This document shows positions 6,494-11,964 of a stretch of DNA of 13,566 bases, in pieces (position 1 is the stretch's first letter; each line of letters starts with the position of its first letter). A program made the position numbers and the translations under genes. Source of the stretch: SpSt-28 sp044343155 (GTDB taxonomy: Archaea; Aenigmatarchaeota; Aenigmatarchaeia; CG10238-14; SpSt-28); the NCBI GenBank assembly GCA_044343155.1, contig JAVZSS010000018.1, positions 1 through 13,566 on the forward strand. The letters are read 5' to 3'. The notes beneath the pieces are model-generated. The model was not told the origin of the DNA. It made no database searches and saw nothing but the letters and a program-made list of their open reading frames with translations.

Positions 6494-6842
6494 AAACTTT
6501 TTTTATAGAATTTTCTAAATCTCCAATTTCTTTAATCTTATATTCTTCTAATAATTCATAAAATTTTTTTCTATATATTTTTACAAAATTTTTTTCACCA
6601 TATTTTTTTATCAGAATCTTTTCAAATCTTTTTCCTTCTCTATCAAAATCTGTTAGAATAGTAAATTTTCCATTAGGTAATATTTTTGAATTTACTAATA
6701 TTATTTTTTTCTTAAATCCTAAAATAGAAAGCACTTTTTTATCTTTCTTACCTTCAACTATAACAAAATCTAAATCTTTATTCATTTCTTCAATTAAATC
6801 AGCTAAACGCTTAATTAGATAGTATCTTTCTTTCAATCTCAT
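6480..6842 (-). CDS. Small TOPRIM-domain protein (UPF0292-like)
   Basis: A 120-residue protein that is essentially one TOPRIM domain, the Mg-binding fold shared by primases, topoisomerases and the RNase M5/RecR group. The catalytic Glu is in VEGKKD (Glu30) and the acidic motif is DFDREG (Asp65, Asp67). The domain is preceded by a basic/acidic helix (1-24) and followed by a helical tail. Archaeal UPF0292-type proteins have this layout; their function is unproven, though nucleic-acid cleavage or RNA maturation like RNase M5 is plausible. The start is placed at ATG 6842 because the longer reading frame (to 6953) only extends through the antisense strand of the tRNA-Lys gene. It diverges from tRNA-Lys across 36 bases and overlaps the aRF1 3' end by 14 bases tail to tail. 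Confidence 0.72.
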   Translation of the reverse strand: MRLKERYYLIKRLADLIEEMNKDLDFVIVEGKKDKKVLSILGFKKKIILVNSKILPNGKFTILTDFDREGKRFEKILIKKYGEKNFVKIYRKKFYELLEEYKIKEIGDLENSIKKVSNLF

Positions 6843-6878
6843 AACTTTTTTTAGATATTTTTCTAAAATATATTGAAT

Positions 6879-6952
6879 GGGCCTGTAGCTCAGCATGGTA
6901 GAGCAGCCGGCTCTTAACCGGTTGGTCGCGGGTTCGAATCCCGCCAGGCCCA
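6879..6952 (+). tRNA. trnK: tRNA-Lys (anticodon CUU)
   Basis: A complete cloverleaf. The acceptor stem GGGCCTG (6879-6885) pairs with CAGGCCC (6945-6951) and the discriminator is A6952. D stem GCTC pairs with GAGC. The anticodon stem GCCGG pairs with CCGGT around loop CTCTTAA, with anticodon CTT at 6913-6915 reading AAG. The T stem GCGGG pairs with CCCGC around TTCGAAT. There is no intron and CCA is not encoded. A T/A-rich region at 6846-6870 would carry its promoter, overlapping the start of the diverging TOPRIM gene. Confidence 0.97.
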
Positions 6953-6991
6953 AAACACTAACAATAAATAGTTTTCTATAAGAATTTTCAT

Positions 6992-7615
6992 ATGCCGAGA
7001 GCGAACTTGAAAGAATACTTAGACTACTTATACTTAAAACAAGAAGAATTTTCAGAAAAGTATAGAATTTATATAAATCAAAAATTTGATCCGAGAAAAT
7101 TTTTAGATGCCGTATGTGACAAACCGTATGTGAATGCAGTCCTTAATATTTCCGAAGATTTTCTGTATTCTATAGTTAATCTTTTAGGTAGAAAAATAGA
7201 TTATGTTATTTTTGATTTCACAGTTTATACATCTGGAAAAGAAGAAAAATATAGCTTTAAAATAAAATATTCCTACATACCGAATAGAGGATATCTATAT
7301 CCAGCATCTTATTCTCATGAATGTCCATTTTCAAAATATTACAATAATTATATTGCATGTAAACATTTGTATGCAGTTTTAAGAGAGATAGATAAAATAG
7401 CTGAAAATAATAACAGTATTCCCATCGCAAAATCTTTCTTTATTCCAAGGAATTTTGAATTAGTGAAAGAATATGTAAAAATTAAGGAAAGTAAATTGGA
7501 CGCTAAAGAAAAACTAGGGAGAACATTTGAAATTTTAGAAGAATACTTGTATGTAAAAGAATTAAAATATCTCGAGATTTTAAATTTAAGGCTAAAATAT
7601 CTTAATAGATTTTAA
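6992..7615 (+). CDS. Uncharacterised protein with a SWIM-like zinc-binding motif
   Basis: A 207-residue protein I cannot assign to a named family. Its clearest feature is a Cys/His cluster, His109-x-Cys111 then eleven residues then Cys123-x-His125 (SHEC...ACKHLYAVL). This has the spacing of a SWIM zinc finger (CxC-xn-CxH), with the first Cys replaced by His. The residues after it (LYAVLREI) form the helix usual in SWIM domains. Before the finger are beta-rich strands (70-104); the C-terminal 60 residues are predicted helical and rich in Lys, Glu and Leu. SWIM domains bind nucleic acid or protein partners in MuDR transposases, SWI/SNF-like and archaeal proteins, so a DNA- or RNA-linked role is possible but not shown. 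No signal peptide or membrane segment is present. Start ATG 6992 has no Shine-Dalgarno site; AATAAATA at 6963-6970 could serve a leaderless mRNA. It lies between tRNA-Lys and the pilin pair. Confidence 0.75.
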   Translation: MPRANLKEYLDYLYLKQEEFSEKYRIYINQKFDPRKFLDAVCDKPYVNAVLNISEDFLYSIVNLLGRKIDYVIFDFTVYTSGKEEKYSFKIKYSYIPNRGYLYPASYSHECPFSKYYNNYIACKHLYAVLREIDKIAENNNSIPIAKSFFIPRNFELVKEYVKIKESKLDAKEKLGRTFEILEEYLYVKELKYLEILNLRLKYLNRF

Positions 7616-7632
7616 ATTTTTATTATATAAAG
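7610..7632 (+). promoter_or_regulatory. Probable promoter of the pilin pair
   Basis: The 30-base gap before the first pilin ATG (7646) has two TATA-like segments, TTTAAATTTTTA (from about 7611) and TATATAA (7624-7630). No Shine-Dalgarno site precedes the ATG, so a leaderless or nearly leaderless mRNA is expected. Which of the two boxes is used cannot be decided from sequence. Confidence 0.4.
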
Positions 7633-7645
7633 TACAAAAAAATTT

Positions 7646-8065
7646 ATGAAAAAGGGTATTAGCCCTTTAGTTGCTACTGTATTGTTAATTGCCGTAACTA
7701 TGACTCTAGCTGGTATATTAGCTTTTTGGGGCTCTAGTTTTGTGAGAACTGGCTTACCAAGTGAAGAAGAAACAGAACAATTCAAAAGATGCTCTACAGC
7801 TGTTGGTAGCTTAAAGGTAGATTTTTCTTTTTATAATGAAACTGCTAAAACTTTTTTTATAAGTATTTATAATCTCGGGCCCGCAAGATTAAGACTTACA
7901 AATGCAACCTTTTTTTATTCAACCAACTCTATAACTAAGACAATAGATGCTATTTCTCAACCCGGAACTTCAGTAACTTTTCTCTTAGATGGAATTGAGC
8001 CAGGCTTTATAAAATATATAGTTTATACAGATTGTCCTGGCGTAACACTTGAGGTTAAGGCATGA
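7646..8065 (+). CDS. Type IV pilin-like protein 1, class III signal peptide
   Basis: A secreted pilin subunit of 139 residues. The N-terminus MKKG|ISPLVATVLLIAVT is the archaeal class III (prepilin) signal: a short charged leader ending in Gly, then a hydrophobic helix of about 24 residues (5-28) that stays on the mature protein. The archaeal prepilin peptidase would cut after Gly4. The remainder is a beta-rich head domain with two cysteines, Cys49 and Cys130 (YTDC), able to form a disulfide, and N-glycosylation sequons at Asn64 (NET) and Asn86 (NAT). Its stop codon overlaps the start of the next pilin gene by 4 bases (ATGA), implying translational coupling. No assembly ATPase, platform protein or peptidase gene is in the window, so the machinery must lie elsewhere. 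A role in adhesion or host contact would be typical in DPANN but is inference. Confidence 0.85.
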   Translation: MKKGISPLVATVLLIAVTMTLAGILAFWGSSFVRTGLPSEEETEQFKRCSTAVGSLKVDFSFYNETAKTFFISIYNLGPARLRLTNATFFYSTNSITKTIDAISQPGTSVTFLLDGIEPGFIKYIVYTDCPGVTLEVKA

Positions 8066-8496
8066 AAGGAATAAGCCCCTTCATAGCAGAAGTTCTTCTA
8101 ATTGGCTTTACAATTGCTATAGCTGCAATTATAATTACATGGAGTTCTGGATTTACAAAAACTTCGAGCCAAACCATTCAACAACAATCAGAAACACAAT
8201 TATTATGTTCATATGCTGGAATTAACACATATGGAAATGTAAAATATAAGAATGGATATTTATCAGGATATGTAATTAATACTGGAAATGTGCCTTTGAA
8301 AGTAAATTTCCAAATAATTTACGATAACGGAACATCAGAAGATTTGCAAAATATAATACCTAGCTTAAATCCAGGAACATTGAACTTTTTTAACATTTCT
8401 ACAAACTCAAACATCCAATTTATTCTAATTTATACAAATTGTACATCTCCACCAGTAACGGCGAAAATAGAAAAAAGTGAGATAATTTTTGAATAA
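8062..8496 (+). CDS. Type IV pilin-like protein 2, class III signal peptide
   Basis: The second pilin subunit, 144 residues, overlapping the first by 4 bases. The signal is MKG|ISPFIAEVLLIGFTIA, with cleavage expected after Gly3 and a hydrophobic helix to about residue 27. The head domain has Cys49 and Cys127 (YTNC), at nearly the same positions as Cys49 and Cys130 of the first pilin, plus sequons at Asn89 (NGT), Asn111 (NIS) and Asn126 (NCT). The Gln/Ser/Thr-rich stretch after the helix (34-46) replaces the acidic stretch of pilin 1. The shared architecture but low identity suggests an old duplication and perhaps major and minor subunits or a heterodimer. The stop codon directly abuts the 3' end of the converging tRNA-Val gene, leaving no spacer. 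Confidence 0.85.
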   Translation: MKGISPFIAEVLLIGFTIAIAAIIITWSSGFTKTSSQTIQQQSETQLLCSYAGINTYGNVKYKNGYLSGYVINTGNVPLKVNFQIIYDNGTSEDLQNIIPSLNPGTLNFFNISTNSNIQFILIYTNCTSPPVTAKIEKSEIIFE

Positions 8497-8568
8497 TGGG
8501 TCCGGGCGGAATTGAACCGCCTCCTCCGCCTTGTAAGGGCGGCGTCCTAACCGTTAGACTACGGACCC
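8497..8568 (-). tRNA. trnV: tRNA-Val (anticodon UAC)
   Basis: A complete 72-base cloverleaf on the minus strand. Acceptor GGGTCCG (8568-8562) pairs with CGGACCC, discriminator A at 8497. D stem GTCT pairs with GGAC. The anticodon stem CCGCC pairs with GGCGG around loop CTTACAA, giving anticodon TAC, which reads GTA. The T stem GGCGG pairs with CCGCC around TTCAATT. There is no intron and no encoded CCA. It lies downstream of L2 on the same strand, so it could be co-transcribed with the ribosomal genes and released by tRNA processing. Confidence 0.96.
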
Positions 8569-8659
8569 TTCAAAATCTAATAATATGAATTAGTAATCAA
8601 TTTTTTAACTATTAACGACAAATAACAATCTTTTTTTAAATAGTCCTCCTCTCTTACTT
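8569..8659 (-). other. Spacer after L2 with an orphan Shine-Dalgarno site
   Basis: This is where S19 would begin in the usual archaeal S10 operon. Reading the minus strand, a strong AGGAGG (complement of 8645-8650) follows the L2 stop codon, then ACTATTTAAAAAAA. No ATG, GTG or TTG start with an open frame longer than 8 codons follows. No oligo-T terminator is visible on the minus strand before tRNA-Val. Confidence 0.5.
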
Positions 8660-9346
8660 TCATTTCTTTTTACTTTTTGGAGAAATACTTCCAACTTTAG
8701 CACCTGGTGGAGCATGTCTACTAACTGTTTTACTAGGTCTTGGTCTTTTTCTCTTACCACCCCATGGATGATCTACAGGATTCATTACTACTGCTGCAGT
8801 TCTTGGAAATAGCTTACCTCTTGCATGTAGAGCGATATATTTCTTTCCAGCTTTAACCCAAGGTTTTTCATCTCTTCCAGCATTTGATGGTATTCCTATA
8901 GTTGCTCTACATCTTGCATCTAATGTTTTTTGTTTTCCTGAAGGAAACTGTATAGTAACTTTATTTTCACTTTTACCAACAACTATAGCAAAGCTTCCAC
9001 TAGACCTACAAAACTTTGGTCCAGAGCCTGGATAACTTTCAATTCCAAATACTTTAGTTCCTTCAGGTATTTTACCCAATTCTACAACATTACCATTTGC
9101 TATTTCGCCATCATATTTTATAATTTGACCTACATATGCTCCTTCATGAGCTATCTGAAATATTCTTTTTCCATCAATCTTAACTAACATTACTAAAGCG
9201 CTTCTTCCTGGATCATCTAGAATATCTTCAACTACTCCTTCGCCTTTTCCATTGTAATACTCTACTTTACATAAATACCTATGACTTGGGGCTCTATATC
9301 TTGGTCCGCCTTTACCTCTAGCTCTTGCAATTATACGTTTTCCCAT
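8660..9346 (-). CDS. rpl2: Ribosomal protein L2 (uL2)
   Basis: Large-subunit protein at the peptidyl transferase region and subunit interface. The 228 residues match archaeal L2. Recognisable blocks are GPRYRAPSHRY near the N-terminus, HEGAYVGQ (67-74), RSSGSFA (114-120), ARCRATIGIPSNAGR (144-158), and the C-terminal NPVDHPWGG and SKTVSRHAPPG. His193, equivalent to the essential His229 of the E. coli protein, is present. The next family-typical residue (second His of HPHGG) is Trp195, with GGK in place of GGG. A GGGTGA ribosome binding site lies 4 bases before the ATG and overlaps the L23 stop region. It is the last ribosomal gene of this operon; S19 does not follow. Confidence 0.97.
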   Translation of the reverse strand: MGKRIIARARGKGGPRYRAPSHRYLCKVEYYNGKGEGVVEDILDDPGRSALVMLVKIDGKRIFQIAHEGAYVGQIIKYDGEIANGNVVELGKIPEGTKVFGIESYPGSGPKFCRSSGSFAIVVGKSENKVTIQFPSGKQKTLDARCRATIGIPSNAGRDEKPWVKAGKKYIALHARGKLFPRTAAVVMNPVDHPWGGKRKRPRPSKTVSRHAPPGAKVGSISPKSKKK

Positions 9347-9355
9347 AAAATCACC

Positions 9356-9619
9356 CTATAATATTCCTAATCTAACAGCTATATCACTAGCTTTAAATTC
9401 TGGTTTTAGCTTTATAAATGCTTTCTTCTTTCCATCTTTTGTAATTAAAGTATTTACCTTTTCTACTTTAACTTCAAAAAGTTTTTCAAAAGCTTCTTTA
9501 ATTTGTTTTTTATTTGCCTTTCTACTAACAATAAAAACTATTTTATTCTCTTTTTCAATCAATCCAACTGCTTTTTCAGTAACCAATGGATACAACAATA
9601 TTTTATATGGGTCCATCAA
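9356..9619 (-). CDS. rpl23: Ribosomal protein L23 (uL23)
   Basis: Binds 23S rRNA at the peptide exit tunnel and provides the docking site for SRP and other nascent-chain factors. It has 87 residues, the usual archaeal size. Hallmarks are LYPLVTEKA (9-17), the KANKKQIKEAFEKLFEVKVEKVNTL segment in the middle, and the terminal strand KKAFIKL. It overlaps the L4 stop by 4 bases, and a GGTGA Shine-Dalgarno site within the L4 end precedes its ATG. It is part of the L3-L4-L23-L2 operon. Confidence 0.97.
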   Translation of the reverse strand: MMDPYKILLYPLVTEKAVGLIEKENKIVFIVSRKANKKQIKEAFEKLFEVKVEKVNTLITKDGKKKAFIKLKPEFKASDIAVRLGIL

Positions 9620-10416
9620 ATCACCTTAATATTTTTTAATTCTTCAATAGCTCCTCTCGTAAAAACAGTTAATCTTCCGGGTTTTCCTCCAGGAGCTAAA
9701 TTTTCAACAGACAAATCCTTAACTCTAACAACCTCACAACCAGGAATATTCTCAACTGCTTTTTTTAAATTAACATCATTTTTAACAACAAACAAAATTC
9801 CTTTCTTTTTCTTGTATCTTCTACCTCTCATCTTACCTTTACCCGCTCTAACTTTTTTCTTTTTCAATCTTTCGAGCTCTTCCTTTAAACCAATTTTTTC
9901 TAAAAATTTAATAACATCTTTTGTTTTGCTCAAATTTTCAAATTCGTCTTCAACAACTATAGGAACCTCTTTTATTCCATCTATTCTATGTCTATTCTTA
10001 ACAAAATCCAAAATAGCTGTTGCAGAAATTGCTGATAAAATTGCTTTTCTTTTTTCTTTTTTATTGATTTTTTGATACCATATTTTTTCAACAACAGGAG
10101 GATGTGCTGGTCTACCTCCTTTAGTTTGAGGTGCAATTCTCGCTTGCCAAAAAAGAGAAGGAACTGTTTTACCATGCAATCTTTGGTGTCTTGCTATTCC
10201 TCTATTCATCATTGAGTATCTCGTTCTTCTTTCGCCATGATAGTGAGCAGAAGTTCTTAAACCTGATAATTTGTTTGCTCCATAAGGTTGTCTCTTATGA
10301 CTTTGGATAGCCAAAAAAGCTCTAAGAATTAGGTCTTCTCTGACAGGATAGTAAAATACTTTTGGTAATTCAATATTTTCTTTTATATTTCCATTAATAT
10401 CATAAACTACTACCAT
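9616..10416 (-). CDS. rpl4: Ribosomal protein L4 (uL4, archaeal L4e type)
   Basis: Large-subunit protein whose extended loop lines the exit tunnel. It has 266 residues, close to the archaeal norm. The tunnel-loop region SHKRQPYGANKLSGLRTSA, the GIARHQRLHG stretch, GGRPAHPP and the lysine/arginine-rich KMRGRRYKKKKG (194-205) are typical, as is the C-terminal LAPGGKPGRLTVFT block. It starts 1 base after the L3 stop and overlaps L23 by 4 bases, so the operon is translationally coupled. Confidence 0.97.
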   Translation of the reverse strand: MVVVYDINGNIKENIELPKVFYYPVREDLILRAFLAIQSHKRQPYGANKLSGLRTSAHYHGERRTRYSMMNRGIARHQRLHGKTVPSLFWQARIAPQTKGGRPAHPPVVEKIWYQKINKKEKRKAILSAISATAILDFVKNRHRIDGIKEVPIVVEDEFENLSKTKDVIKFLEKIGLKEELERLKKKKVRAGKGKMRGRRYKKKKGILFVVKNDVNLKKAVENIPGCEVVRVKDLSVENLAPGGKPGRLTVFTRGAIEELKNIKVI

Positions 10417-10417
10417 T

Positions 10418-11395
10418 TTATTCCACCACCACTTTCTTTATTTCGTATGGCAAAATTGGTGGTTCTTTACTCCTTATAGCCTTTCTTATAAAAATTAACC
10501 TCTTTTTGCTTCCTGGAACAGAACCCTCTATAAGTACGTATTTACTTCTAACTAAACCGTATCTTATAAACCCTCCTTTTGGATTTATTTCGTTACCATC
10601 ACCAAATTTTATTATTCTTTTATTCAATTCTGTTCTAGTTTGAAATCCCATTTGTCCGGCCATAGGAACAGTCCATCTAACTTTTCCTGGTCTTTCTTGC
10701 CCCAATGAACCAACATGCCTTCTTTTCTCTTTAGCTTTTCTTCCCTGAATTTTTACTCCAAATCTTTTTACTGGACCTTGTGTTCCTTTACCTTTTGTTA
10801 CACCTATAACATCAACAACTTCTCCTTCCTTAAAAACTTCATCAATAGATATTTCGTTTCCTAATTTAGAAATTGCATATTCAAATTTTTCTTTAATATC
10901 TTTACCACCAACTTCAATCTCAAAAATTTCTGGTTTTTTCTTTCCAATTCCAGCTTTTTTTGGTTGAGTCGCAACTATTAATCTAATCTTTTTTATCCTA
11001 TCCAAATTTTTCTTTATTTCTTCAATTTTTTCTTCAGAATAATTAGATTTTATTTTAACTTTTCTTTCCAACTCTTTTGGCAGATCTTTTGCATAAACCT
11101 CTGTCAAAACCTTATATCCTTTATTTGTGTTTATATAAAATCTAACCCCAATAACTTTTAAAGGAACAACCTCTATTATGGTTGCTGGTATAGAAATAAC
11201 TTGGCCAAAAGATGGGGAATTTTTCTTATTATTTAAAGCCATAACATGACACATTCCAACCTTATAGCCAGCAAAAGCTAATGGCAATACTTTATCTAAG
11301 GAAGGATAAGTATCCAAAGAGGGATAAATACGAAAAGCTCTTTTTCTAGGATAAAAGGCCAAGCTTCCTTCCCTAGGTTTTTTAACCTCTGGCAT
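10418..11395 (-). CDS. rpl3: Ribosomal protein L3 (uL3)
   Basis: First gene of the ribosomal operon; L3 binds near the start of large-subunit assembly and sends a loop toward the peptidyl transferase centre. It has 325 residues, usual for archaea. Hallmarks are RGSL-like REGSLAFYPRKRA (8-20), FAGYKVGMCHV (41-51), VTKGKGTQGPVKRFG (199-213) and WTVPMAGQMGFQTRTELNKR (241-260). The loop-tip segment normally reading LGPWxPxRV (the W finger) is LGQERPGKV (231-239), so the tip Trp is missing. There is a small N-terminal duplication, YPSLD at 24-28 and 30-34. GGGAG lies 5 bases before the ATG, and a TATA-like TTAAATAATTAA near 11422-11434 is a plausible promoter. Confidence 0.97.
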   Translation of the reverse strand: MPEVKKPREGSLAFYPRKRAFRIYPSLDTYPSLDKVLPLAFAGYKVGMCHVMALNNKKNSPSFGQVISIPATIIEVVPLKVIGVRFYINTNKGYKVLTEVYAKDLPKELERKVKIKSNYSEEKIEEIKKNLDRIKKIRLIVATQPKKAGIGKKKPEIFEIEVGGKDIKEKFEYAISKLGNEISIDEVFKEGEVVDVIGVTKGKGTQGPVKRFGVKIQGRKAKEKRRHVGSLGQERPGKVRWTVPMAGQMGFQTRTELNKRIIKFGDGNEINPKGGFIRYGLVRSKYVLIEGSVPGSKKRLIFIRKAIRSKEPPILPYEIKKVVVE

Positions 11396-11419
11396 CTTTC
11401 TCCCTATATTTTTTCTTTT

Positions 11420-11460
11420 AGTTAATTATTTAAGATTGAATTGATACCATTTAAATATTG
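11420..11460. promoter_or_regulatory. Divergent promoters of the L3 operon and HIT gene
   Basis: The 81 bases between L3 (start 11395, minus) and the HIT gene (start 11477, plus) have two TATA-like elements. TTAAATAATTAA (minus strand, about 11422-11434) lies about 33 bases from the L3 ATG, leaving a short leader with a Shine-Dalgarno site. TTTAAATATT (plus, 11450-11459) begins 27 bases before ATG 11477, as expected for a leaderless mRNA. This selects ATG 11477 over the in-frame ATG 11441, which lies upstream of the TATA box. Confidence 0.55.
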
Positions 11461-11476
11461 TAGGAAAACTTTTTTT

Positions 11477-11962
11477 ATGGAATGCATTTTTTGTAAAATT
11501 GTTAAAAAAGAAATAGAAGCTGAAATTATTTATGAAGATGAAAATTTTATTGCATTCTTAGATATTAATCCAAGAAGTAAAGGGATGACACTAGTTATTC
11601 CAAAAGAGCATATTAAAAATTTAAGCGAAAATGAAAATATTTCAAAAGAGCTTTTTTTTATAGCTATAAAAATTTCTGAAGCAATTAAAAAAAGTCTAGG
11701 AGCATTAGAAGTTAGTATTGCTTTTATGCCATCTCAAATAGAACATTTACATTTAAGAATATATCCATATTTTGAAAATGAAATTCCTTTAATAGAAAAT
11801 AAGCCAAAAGAATATAGTAAAGAAGAATTGAAAAAAATAGGAGAACTTATTAGAAAAAATATAGAAATAAAAAAGGAAGAAAAAATTAAACCAAAAATAA
11901 TTGAAGAAAAAGATGAAGGAAAAGAAATGAGTAAAAGAAAAAGAGATTGGCTAATTGCTTAA
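11477..11962 (+). CDS. HIT-family protein with altered His triad
   Basis: Member of the histidine triad (HIT) family, mostly nucleotide hydrolases and transferases acting on phosphoramidates or dinucleoside polyphosphates. Numbered from ATG 11477, the protein has 161 residues. It starts MECIFCKIVKKE with a Cys pair (Cys3, Cys6), continues to the family blocks FLDINPRSKGMTLVIPKEH (27-45), and reaches the triad at His90-Leu-His92-Leu-Arg94. The normal motif is HxHxH, with the middle His as nucleophile; here the third position is Arg, so activity may be changed or lost. A C-terminal extension of about 40 residues is rich in Lys and Glu and ends KRKRDWLIA. The start is favoured by the TATA position and by the family's usual beginning. 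It diverges from the L3 operon and converges with the following gene with a 2-base gap. Confidence 0.85.
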   Translation: MECIFCKIVKKEIEAEIIYEDENFIAFLDINPRSKGMTLVIPKEHIKNLSENENISKELFFIAIKISEAIKKSLGALEVSIAFMPSQIEHLHLRIYPYFENEIPLIENKPKEYSKEELKKIGELIRKNIEIKKEEKIKPKIIEEKDEGKEMSKRKRDWLIA

Positions 11963-11964
11963 TC

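Noticed and set aside
6843..6953. N-terminal extension of the TOPRIM protein up to 6953 (begins MGLAGFEPATNRL)
   Set aside because: This is the antisense translation of the tRNA-Lys gene, a common false start; the conserved protein begins at ATG 6842.
9503..10075. Plus-strand open frame of 190 codons opposite L4 and L23
   Set aside because: It is antisense to well-supported ribosomal genes; its Phe/Ser/Leu-rich product mirrors Lys/Glu-rich codons on the other strand.
11441..11476. Upstream start of the HIT gene at ATG 11441
   Set aside because: It lies upstream of a good TATA box (11450-11459), adds residues not seen in HIT proteins, and ATG 11477 is placed correctly for a leaderless mRNA.
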